Origin: a virus
Virus record (IMG/VR): IMGVR_UViG_3300028571_001454
Span: 1-64,000 of that record
Direction: 5' to 3' (one strand)
Length of the DNA stretch: 64,000 bases
The notes below the pieces were generated by a model, which did not search any database, was not told the origin of the DNA, and worked only from the letters and a program-made list of their open reading frames with translations. Every line of letters begins with the position of its first letter. Positions within the stretch are counted from its first letter, which is position 1. Both the position numbers and the translations under genes were made by a program. Shown one piece after another: positions 1-7,247 of this stretch.

Positions 1-99
1 GGTGGTAGGTGTTGTTGTGGTTGTTGTGGTGGTAGGTGTTGTTGTGGTTGTTGTGGTGGTAGGTGTTGTTGTGGTTGTTGTGGTGGTAGGTGTTGTTGT
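1..99. repeat. 27-bp tandem repeat (about 3.7 copies)
   Basis: Three exact copies of a 27-bp unit lie at 1-27, 28-54 and 55-81, followed by a partial copy. The array continues as degenerate GGT/TGT/AGT triplets to about 270. Read on the minus strand, each unit encodes one proline and eight threonines, so this is a coding repeat inside the gene at 1-381. It may be longer outside the window. Confidence 0.95.
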
Positions 100-381
100 T
101 TGAGTTGTGGTGGTTGGCGTTGTTGTGGTTGTTGTGGTGGTAGGTGTTGTTGTGGTTGTTGTGGTAGTAGTTGTGGTGGTTGTTGTGGTGGTTGTTGTTG
201 TGGTTGTTGTGGTAGTAGTTGTAGTGGTAGTTGTTGTAGTTGGTGTTGTGGTAGTCGTAGTTGTAGTCGTATCACAACAGCATAATCTCAGATTATCTGC
301 TTTAGCATGTTGAAATCTTGTTAGTGCTTCGTGACCGAACTTTAAAATGCCGCCACGAATAATATCTCTAAATAAAGACAT
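1..381 (-). CDS. Thr/Pro-repeat protein, C-terminus beyond window edge
   Basis: ATG is at 381, two bases after the upstream stop at 384, and the frame stays open to position 1. The N-terminus has about 37 ordinary residues (begins MSLFRDIIRGG, ends LRLCCCD), including a CCC cluster. After that it is almost only threonine with single prolines: nine Thr, Pro, about 32 Thr, Pro, then PTTTTTTTT-type units. Such tracts are known as O-glycosylated mucin-like linkers. A virion surface or tail protein would fit but is inference. The start and frame are seen directly; nothing is known of the C-terminus. No homologue is recognised for the head. Confidence 0.8.
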   Translation of the reverse strand, partial: MSLFRDIIRGGILKFGHEALTRFQHAKADNLRLCCCDTTTTTTTTTPTTTTTTTTTTTTTTTTTTTTTTTTTTTTTTTTPTTTTTTTTPTTTTQTTTPTTTTTTTTPTTTTTTTTPTTTTTTTTPTT

Positions 382-383
382 AA

Positions 384-2444
384 TTAATTTCTTTGAATGA
401 CTAAAGAGCCTTCCCAAATATTTATTTTATACATTTTTTGAAAATTATATTTATTGCATAAGGTCTCTATAATTTGCGTCGTGTTTAACCAAGAAGAATC
501 GTGAAATTCAATTTTGCAGCCTTTGCTCATGAATGGCATGAGAGATATTATCACTTGTAAACCCATATTACTATCTATGGTAGTATCATAATAAATATAA
601 GATATTGGTTTTAAATCTAATATTGACCAATCAATTAATTCTATATTTTTTTCTAATAATTGATAATTATTAATATTGAATTTTAACATCGTAGAAAGAA
701 ATGCTTCCTTGACTAAATCATATTTTTTGTCATCTATCCGAGCTCCATCCTCGCTATGAAAATTATCAACACTTACTACATCAACGCAATTATGTTTAAA
801 TAAATTGAGGATTACAGAAACTCTACCTTTCCAACATCCAAGCTCAAGTATTGTAGATTCATATGTAATATTTGAAATATTTCTAATAATAGAAGCTATT
901 TCTATCCTGTCTGGGCCACCATAACACCCATCAGTATTCTGATATACCTCCTCAAGTTTAATAAGTATGCTTTTTATTTGATCTTTATCATATTGATCAA
1001 GTAATGTTTGTTCAATAATATTGAATGTCTCCTGAGAATCGTCTGAATGGCCATATTTTGTTTTATATATTTGATTTTTAGATATATGTACTGGTAGACT
1101 ATGTATATCGGGATGTTGTATATTTCTTAATGCGTTATGATAGACATAACACTCGGTATTGAAATTACATAAATTAAATTCTATATTATCTATACTAGGT
1201 ATAAGTCTATCTATAAATTCAGATTCTCCGCCCCCATGACTTACATATGTCCAAAAGGGTTTAGATATATTATGCAGTAAATCGGTGTGAAAGGCGAAGC
1301 CTGCCATATCTGTTGAATATTTTCTTTGCCAAGAGCTATTCCATTCAACAAATTCATGGTTTTCATTTAGAATGGGTTTTTCTGGATTATTTTCATTACG
1401 ACCCCATCCTCCAACAGGAAATATACTTAAATTTTTAGTTTGTCTAATTTCATCAAATAATTTAAGATTATATAAATTATCATCATCTACACTATAGACT
1501 ATTCCATTAATATTACTATCAATAATATACTCTAATGCAAAATTTCTTTGCGCATTTCCACCACTACGAGTTGGCCCATAAAATAAGTACTTATAATTAA
1601 TATTACTTTGATATAATAATTCAGAAACCTCTGTGTTAATGGAGCTATCATCTTCCACAAGGATCCATATGTAGTTATTTAGCTTGCTAATAATATTTTT
1701 AATTAAGTGTTTTATGTATGCTATACGATTAGTATGATTATACGTGCATGTTACGAGAATTAGCTTTTGATTTTTAATTTGATTTTGTTTTTGTATTGTC
1801 CAATGTTGTTTAAATTCCTCTATAAAAATAGGCTTTGCACCCTGCTCTGTACAAAACTTATTAAAACCAATATTAATAGATAACCAGTCTGGGTTATTAT
1901 AATCATCGCCAAAGACTATTCCATTGTTTTTTAATAATGGCCAAGAATATAGAATGTCATCATATACATCAGATGCGTCGTTACTTGCGTCAACGTAAAT
2001 TAAATCAAATATATTGCCATTTTGTTTTAGCCATTTGCAGGCTATTTTCGTAGTTTGTGGAAATGGTATAATGATATCTTGTAGCCCATAATGACAAATA
2101 TTGGCTAAAAATTGATAATATGCATTGGGATATCCGAATGTTGGTAATAGCTGTCTCGAAACATCTGTCTCATGTAAACCAATAAATTCTTTTGATCCAA
2201 GCCAAGTATCAACGCAGACTATTTTAGTATTTAGATTTAGCTCTTTAATGATGTTGCCCATACATATGGTAGAGGCTCCATACCATGACCCAAGCTCTAA
2301 AATATGTTCTGGTTGGGTTTGATTTATAAGGAGTTTGAATAAATCATAATTTACATTCCAGCCTAAATTTTTAATATCATAATTAGTATGTTGAAAATTT
2401 TGATAAATATTATATCCATGTATTTTTTGTAATAAATTATTCAT
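384..2444 (-). CDS. Methyltransferase / GT43-like glucuronosyltransferase / methyltransferase fusion
   Basis: A 686-residue protein with three parts. Residues about 35-190 form a class I SAM methyltransferase (ELGSWYGAST at 50-59). Residues about 228-440 match GT43 (beta-1,3-glucuronosyltransferase): a WILVED strand, QRNFAL, the metal-binding DDD at 320-322 (VDDDNLY), STDMAGFAF, then GGGESEF with the presumed catalytic Glu407 and a closing YVYHNALR histidine. Residues about 530-686 form a second methyltransferase (ILELGCWKGR). GT43 transfers glucuronic acid or xylose and is known mainly from animals and plants. The gene sits two bases from both neighbours, so it is in one operon with the Thr-rich gene. 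Fold calls are strong; donor and acceptor are unknown. Confidence 0.85.
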   Translation of the reverse strand: MNNLLQKIHGYNIYQNFQHTNYDIKNLGWNVNYDLFKLLINQTQPEHILELGSWYGASTICMGNIIKELNLNTKIVCVDTWLGSKEFIGLHETDVSRQLLPTFGYPNAYYQFLANICHYGLQDIIIPFPQTTKIACKWLKQNGNIFDLIYVDASNDASDVYDDILYSWPLLKNNGIVFGDDYNNPDWLSINIGFNKFCTEQGAKPIFIEEFKQHWTIQKQNQIKNQKLILVTCTYNHTNRIAYIKHLIKNIISKLNNYIWILVEDDSSINTEVSELLYQSNINYKYLFYGPTRSGGNAQRNFALEYIIDSNINGIVYSVDDDNLYNLKLFDEIRQTKNLSIFPVGGWGRNENNPEKPILNENHEFVEWNSSWQRKYSTDMAGFAFHTDLLHNISKPFWTYVSHGGGESEFIDRLIPSIDNIEFNLCNFNTECYVYHNALRNIQHPDIHSLPVHISKNQIYKTKYGHSDDSQETFNIIEQTLLDQYDKDQIKSILIKLEEVYQNTDGCYGGPDRIEIASIIRNISNITYESTILELGCWKGRVSVILNLFKHNCVDVVSVDNFHSEDGARIDDKKYDLVKEAFLSTMLKFNINNYQLLEKNIELIDWSILDLKPISYIYYDTTIDSNMGLQVIISLMPFMSKGCKIEFHDSSWLNTTQIIETLCNKYNFQKMYKINIWEGSLVIQRN

Positions 2445-2446
2445 AA

Positions 2447-3097
2447 TTAATTAATAAAATAACTATACTTAAATTCTATAAAATCCGATTCATATATTTT
2501 ATATATCATATTTTGTATGTTCTTATTATAATGTGATTTATATTCGTTTTGACTGGATGATGTTTGATTTAAATGTGGTATTGTGCATTCAATGTTAAAT
2601 TTCTTGATTAAAATAGATAAATCTAATTCAAAAGATTCGTAGTGTCCAATAAAATTACAATCGGAACTTCTTATATAATCGACCTGGTCTATGCAGAAAT
2701 CTCTATGATTATTATAGAATAAATGATGTACAAAGTCTTCAAATGACTGTATTATATTAAGATCTATAAAATTAAATGTTGGGTTATTAATATTAATCTG
2801 TTGACATAAAAATTTCCAAGATGAATAAACCCTAGCATATGGATTTCTAATAAATGTAAATATATAAAAATATTGGATGTTTAAATTTATTTCTTGTAAT
2901 ATTTGTTTATATTGACTATAAGATTTATGTTCAGCTATATGAAATGTGAGACCAGATAAAATATCCTTATATGTTTTACCAATGGAGTTTTGGGGTCTAT
3001 CTATTACTTCAATATCGGGATGAAAAATATTTCCTATAGTAGTACCACCTGTTTTAGGTATATGAATATATAAAGCATTTAGTTTTTTTATGATCAT
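2447..3097 (-). CDS. Sulfotransferase (PAPS-dependent, carbohydrate type)
   Basis: 216 residues. The 5'-phosphosulfate loop is HIPKTGGTT at 12-20 and the 3'-phosphate motif is FIRNPYARVYSSW at 82-94, the usual pair in Sulfotransfer_2-type enzymes that move sulfate from PAPS to glycans. It is followed two bases later by the GT43-like fusion, so glucuronic acid or another sugar of the same glycan is a plausible acceptor. No signal peptide or membrane segment is visible, so it should act in the cytoplasm of the infected cell. The family is confident; the substrate is inferred. Confidence 0.85.
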   Translation of the reverse strand: MIIKKLNALYIHIPKTGGTTIGNIFHPDIEVIDRPQNSIGKTYKDILSGLTFHIAEHKSYSQYKQILQEINLNIQYFYIFTFIRNPYARVYSSWKFLCQQININNPTFNFIDLNIIQSFEDFVHHLFYNNHRDFCIDQVDYIRSSDCNFIGHYESFELDLSILIKKFNIECTIPHLNQTSSSQNEYKSHYNKNIQNMIYKIYESDFIEFKYSYFIN

Positions 3098-3118
3098 AAA
3101 AATTTATTTTACTCTTGA

Positions 3119-4456
3119 TTATTTGATATTATAAGAACGAGGATTTATCATAATATTTTTTTCAAGAATTAAACCTGTAGCCACATTTTTGTGTATGTCA
3201 TTAAATTCATACATTGTTATTGGTTTTTTTGCGACATAGAGATTATTTGATTTGTCCCCAAATGAATCACCATCTAGCCATATGAATCCCTCAGGATCTT
3301 TGTATGAGAATTGCCTGAAACTATTTATTCCATCCATACAGTTCAATAAATAGTCATTTATTTCGCAGTGAACTTCTTCTATGTTGTGCGACTTACCCAA
3401 GCAAAATCCCAAATCTCCGTCAATGGAATCCAGCGATATACGTCTAGTCGTCAGTAAGTCCCTGCAATTAAGCGTTTGGAAGACATTGTTTGCCAACATG
3501 CCGTATTTTTTGTACCAAGTCTCACAGTACTCGTTAAGCACATATCTTCCGTTTTCTATCTTTGGGTATATACCACCCCATTCCAGCGTATCATGCGAGT
3601 TGTAGTTTACGAATGTTGCGTGTTCATAAGTCCAATCGGTAAATTGATAAATATTCCTTCTGTTCATGAACATCTGGATGGTTACGGCTTGGGATATTAG
3701 GTCGTTCCATCTCCTCGTATACATATATCCGGAGTTGTCTAAGTGTTTCAGGAAATCTTGCACATCATCGCGCATCCAGAAGTCAAGCTTTGATATCAAG
3801 AAATTGTTGTAGTATCCGAGTATGTTGTACGATGGTGACTTCCATATGCTCTTTTGATTGATGAATCTATCAAGCCAACACCCAGACAAATTCTTGTTTT
3901 CCATATACTCTCGACAGAATTCTATCAGTCCGTTGGATACTGATATGTGATCATTTGCATAGCATCTGAACCCATATTCATAATTGTTGTCGTGCATGAA
4001 TTTAAACATATCGTAGTTTATTTGCGAATGTATCAAAGAGTCGTCGTCCATTCTCATATACATCTCGTATCCAAGATCACTTAAGAATTGATAGATCAAT
4101 ATGCCGTACCAACGCATCATATTCCTATATCCCATGGAAAAACGTGGGGCAACCCATGCTCTAATATGCGGATTATTTCTAAGCTCCGCACAGTCCGGCG
4201 GACTCCATAGAATTCCGTCAAGCAATTGAAACCTTATTTCCTTCCTTCCCTTTGCTATTCTCTCTTGGTCTTCGGTATGAAATGGGTGACTATTGTCATA
4301 GAATATGATGATATCGTGTTTAAATTTTTGGTTGTAGTTCTCGTAGAGGCTATCTAGGCTCTTAACCAGCATAGATGCCGAATCCCTTCCGTAAGATTCG
4401 TCCCTTTTCGTGTTCATCGCAAGATAAACAATGACTGTCTTTTCTTTTTTATACAT
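3119..4456 (-). CDS. GT15-like alpha-1,2-mannosyltransferase
   Basis: 445 residues. The body follows the KRE2/MNT1 (GT15) layout: FSMGYRNMMRWYG near 106-118, the MDDDS metal motif at 136-140, FKFMHDNNYEYGF around 151-163, a YNNFLISKLDFW segment and RRWNDLISQAV near the end of the catalytic part. GT15 enzymes use GDP-mannose and are known mostly from fungi. The start follows a GGAG ribosome site and directly abuts the stop of the epimerase gene (TAGATG). GC content looks higher than in the flanking sulfotransferase gene, which suggests separate acquisition. Residues after about 330 have no assigned role. Confidence 0.8.
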   Translation of the reverse strand: MYKKEKTVIVYLAMNTKRDESYGRDSASMLVKSLDSLYENYNQKFKHDIIIFYDNSHPFHTEDQERIAKGRKEIRFQLLDGILWSPPDCAELRNNPHIRAWVAPRFSMGYRNMMRWYGILIYQFLSDLGYEMYMRMDDDSLIHSQINYDMFKFMHDNNYEYGFRCYANDHISVSNGLIEFCREYMENKNLSGCWLDRFINQKSIWKSPSYNILGYYNNFLISKLDFWMRDDVQDFLKHLDNSGYMYTRRWNDLISQAVTIQMFMNRRNIYQFTDWTYEHATFVNYNSHDTLEWGGIYPKIENGRYVLNEYCETWYKKYGMLANNVFQTLNCRDLLTTRRISLDSIDGDLGFCLGKSHNIEEVHCEINDYLLNCMDGINSFRQFSYKDPEGFIWLDGDSFGDKSNNLYVAKKPITMYEFNDIHKNVATGLILEKNIMINPRSYNIK

Positions 4457-5422
4457 CTATATCTCCATCGAGTTATTTACTTGTTTCAATATCCACTCGT
4501 ATGTCTTTTCTACTCCATCTTTTAATCGAGCCTTTGAGTCCCAGCCTATTTTTTCTCTGAACATGTTATTGTCCGAATTTCTTCCTCGGACTCCGGTGGG
4601 ACCTGGGACGTTCTTTATCCTAATGTCCTTGCCAGATATTTCAATCACCATTTTAGCAAGATTGTTGATTGATATCATTTCTTCAGAGCCTATATTTATA
4701 GGACCGGTAAATTCACTTTTCATGAATCTATCAACCGCCTCTAGACACTCGTCAATATACATAAATGATCTGGTCTGGGTTCCATCGCCCCATATTTCTA
4801 TCTCCTCGCCAGCCACGGCAACCTTCCTACATATCGCAGCGGGGGCTTTTTCCTTGCCGTTGTTCCACGAACCTTCGGGTCCGAATATGTTGTGGAATCT
4901 TGCTACCCTGACCTCGATCCCGTAATTCCTAGCGTACGATAGATAGAGTCTTTCGCTGAACAGCTTCTCCCATCCGTATTCGCTGTCCGGTGCGGCAGGG
5001 TAAGCAGAATCCTCGGAACACTTGGGGTTATTGGGATCTAGTTGATTGTATTCCGGGTAGACACAGGCGGAAGACGAATAGAAGACTTTACCGACGCCAT
5101 TCTTCTGACACCTTTCGATCACATTAAGGTTTATTAGAGACGAATTATGCATAACATCGGCGTCATGATCACCAGTGAATATGTAGCCTGCCCCACCCAT
5201 ATCGGCAGCCAATTGATAAACCTCGTCAAAACTTTGTTTGAATATGTTGTCACAAACAGCCTGTTGTCTAAGGTCGCCAAGCACAAACTCATCGGCATGG
5301 GTTTTCGCATACTCTGGTAGTTTGAGGTCGGCCGCCATGACCCAATACCCATGCCTTTTGAGTCTTTTTACGAGGTGCGAGCCTATGAATCCTCCTCCTC
5401 CAAAAACAACAGCTTTTTTCAT
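4457..5422 (-). CDS. GDP-mannose 3,5-epimerase (GME-type SDR)
   Basis: 321 residues from the ATG at 5422, which has AAGGAG six bases upstream; an upstream in-frame ATG has none. NAD-binding GGGGFIGSH is at 8-16, and the SDR Tyr149/Lys153 pair is present (SEYGWEK). The specific GME features are SSACVYPE with Cys120 at the position of the catalytic cysteine, RFHNIFGP, KEKAPAAICRK with the catalytic lysine, and RGRNSDNN. The enzyme converts GDP-D-mannose to GDP-L-galactose or GDP-L-gulose. It probably supplies the neighbouring GDP-sugar transferases. Higher GC than the flanks suggests recent transfer. Confidence 0.87.
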   Translation of the reverse strand: MKKAVVFGGGGFIGSHLVKRLKRHGYWVMAADLKLPEYAKTHADEFVLGDLRQQAVCDNIFKQSFDEVYQLAADMGGAGYIFTGDHDADVMHNSSLINLNVIERCQKNGVGKVFYSSSACVYPEYNQLDPNNPKCSEDSAYPAAPDSEYGWEKLFSERLYLSYARNYGIEVRVARFHNIFGPEGSWNNGKEKAPAAICRKVAVAGEEIEIWGDGTQTRSFMYIDECLEAVDRFMKSEFTGPINIGSEEMISINNLAKMVIEISGKDIRIKNVPGPTGVRGRNSDNNMFREKIGWDSKARLKDGVEKTYEWILKQVNNSMEI

Positions 5423-5476
5423 CGTACGGTTCTCCTTTTTATTTGTATATAGTCGTATGTAATTCAAAACAGTAAG

Positions 5477-7009
5477 CTATCGCCAAGAACAAGTAGTCTC
5501 TCTAATCTTTTCCAAATCAACCACGTGGTCAAACTTATCATCTCTTATATGTAGATCAAGGCAGGGCGCCCAAGCGTATAGCAACCAGCCCTTTTCGTGA
5601 TCGCTAAAATTAACCATTGGCATTTGAGACTTAAGCGCAGCAAACATGGAGTAGGTTGAATACTTTATTCCCTGATATATCTTTTTGCATCTCGACAGAG
5701 AAAAAAGTTCATATAATTCATACGCCCCATCGTAAGCCAATACATCTACCGGAAGGTCACTTCGGCTCGTCGTGCGAATCTTTACTTCTCTGTTCTCTTC
5801 TGCTGCTATGTCTTGGATTTTTTTGATAAATAAATCCTTATATTCCATGTCTTCAGAAGTCACATAGAATTTGTTCGTTGTAGACGACAGTATGTCATAA
5901 CGCAAAGTATCTATAAGATTGTTAATAAGATGATCATATTGCTTAGTAGAAGTCTCATGTCCCGCGTGTGGCCCATGCAATTGAGTCTTTATTTTGTCTG
6001 ACCTTCTCAGATGTATGCCGGTGTATTCCTCTAAATCTTTAAATATATGTCTTCCTATGATGTCTGAAACTTTTATTTTTTGTGCTAATTCTATGTAATC
6101 TTTGATTGTATCGTAGATATTGGTTTCTTCATGGTGCATAGCAATATTGTAGGGGGATAGCGAAACGCCTGGGTTTATGTTGTTTATGAAAAGACCATCC
6201 CAAGCCCTAACTCCGTTGGAGTTTATCTCTATTTCGGACAATTCCGAAAAATCCAGAAGCCTCAAGTCGTATATTGCCGAACCCCACATGAAACGATGGT
6301 TGTGTGTGGCCCAATTTATCATTCCTTTCACTCCGTGCTTCCGACATAACGCTGCGAATCCTACTACGTCCAGAAGCCTGTCGCCCAATCCATTTTTGAC
6401 ATTCGTCGTTAATTTAATGTTCTGACGATTCCCAGAGACAAAGAATATCCTTTGGTCATGCTTATCGTTTGAAAACAAGCCATTGACATTGTAGAGACAT
6501 TTATATCCGGGCTTTAGTCGAGCCAAGATTTTATCTTCTGTTACATCTGTCCAATCGTACTCCATGATCGGATACACAGGATGATTGCCAGTACCGCAGA
6601 CCCCTTTTCGACCCAATAGCCTACAGTCGTCCACTATGATGATATCATCATAAGGCCTTTCTCTCAATATATCTAACTCCTTTAAGAGCGGGGTTTCTTC
6701 TTCTCCAAATTCTGTGTACATTCCCGAATAGTGAGCATCTAAAAAAATTGTTACAGGTTCATTTATACTGGCAAGCAACTCTGGAAGAACTTTTTTTGAG
6801 TCCCCATGATGAATTTTAACCTCTTGATTGTTCTTGAATTGCTCTATGTTATAATTGAACCATTTTTCAGAAAGCTCTACTGAGTGTATAGTTTCGTAGT
6901 GGCCAAGAACTCTTTTTATCCCATCTCCAAGATAAGTCCCGGTTTCTATATACTGCCTTGTGGGCGTGGTCTTAGACCTCATATAAAATTCTTCACTTAA
7001 TATGGGCAT
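5477..7009 (-). CDS. Methyltransferase-like / O-fucosyltransferase-like fusion
   Basis: 510 residues; AGGAG lies before the start. The first about 190 residues look like a Rossmann methyltransferase-type domain (YIETGTYLGDG near 20-30, DAHYSG, IIIVDDCR). The second half resembles the fucosyltransferase superfamily that uses GDP-fucose: KNGLGDRLLDVVGFA near 205 and the nucleotide-sugar motif GIHLRRSDK near 335. Such HxRR motifs occur in GT11, GT23/NodZ and O-FucT enzymes. The gene lies just upstream of the GDP-mannose epimerase, consistent with use of a GDP-sugar. The exact GT family is not decided. Confidence 0.7.
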   Translation of the reverse strand: MPILSEEFYMRSKTTPTRQYIETGTYLGDGIKRVLGHYETIHSVELSEKWFNYNIEQFKNNQEVKIHHGDSKKVLPELLASINEPVTIFLDAHYSGMYTEFGEEETPLLKELDILRERPYDDIIIVDDCRLLGRKGVCGTGNHPVYPIMEYDWTDVTEDKILARLKPGYKCLYNVNGLFSNDKHDQRIFFVSGNRQNIKLTTNVKNGLGDRLLDVVGFAALCRKHGVKGMINWATHNHRFMWGSAIYDLRLLDFSELSEIEINSNGVRAWDGLFINNINPGVSLSPYNIAMHHEETNIYDTIKDYIELAQKIKVSDIIGRHIFKDLEEYTGIHLRRSDKIKTQLHGPHAGHETSTKQYDHLINNLIDTLRYDILSSTTNKFYVTSEDMEYKDLFIKKIQDIAAEENREVKIRTTSRSDLPVDVLAYDGAYELYELFSLSRCKKIYQGIKYSTYSMFAALKSQMPMVNFSDHEKGWLLYAWAPCLDLHIRDDKFDHVVDLEKIRETTCSWR

Positions 7010-7043
7010 TACATTCTCCTGTAATATTAGTTATGATTATGTA

Positions 7044-7226
7044 TTATTTATAAAAATTTTTCCAGAATTCCCATTCGTCTTTTTCGAATTCTTGTTTATG
7101 TTTTTTGAATTCTATATTTTTTTTATGTTGTAATTTCTTATCCTCATCCAAAAACTGTCTTTTATCTAACTGATCATTATCAATTTTAGTTTTTCGATAA
7201 TTTTTATCATCGGATCTATCGACCAT
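7044..7226 (-). CDS. Small charged hypothetical protein
   Basis: 60 residues, very rich in Lys, Asp and Glu with scattered Phe/Trp near the end (WEFWKNFYK). AGAAAGGTG precedes the ATG, so it is probably translated. No family recognised. It sits between two glycosyltransferase genes on the same strand. Confidence 0.6.
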   Translation of the reverse strand: MVDRSDDKNYRKTKIDNDQLDKRQFLDEDKKLQHKKNIEFKKHKQEFEKDEWEFWKNFYK

Positions 7227-7247
7227 TAATATACACCTTTCTAATTA

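Noticed and set aside
1-270. CRISPR-like array
   Set aside because: Repeats are contiguous without spacers and lie in a coding frame.
100-313. Plus-strand ORFs of Cys/Gly or Val only
   Set aside because: They are antisense readings of the coding Thr/Pro repeat; composition is meaningless and no ribosome site exists.
4431-4925. Plus-strand 164-residue ORF inside the epimerase gene
   Set aside because: Antisense to a strongly supported GME gene with no family of its own.
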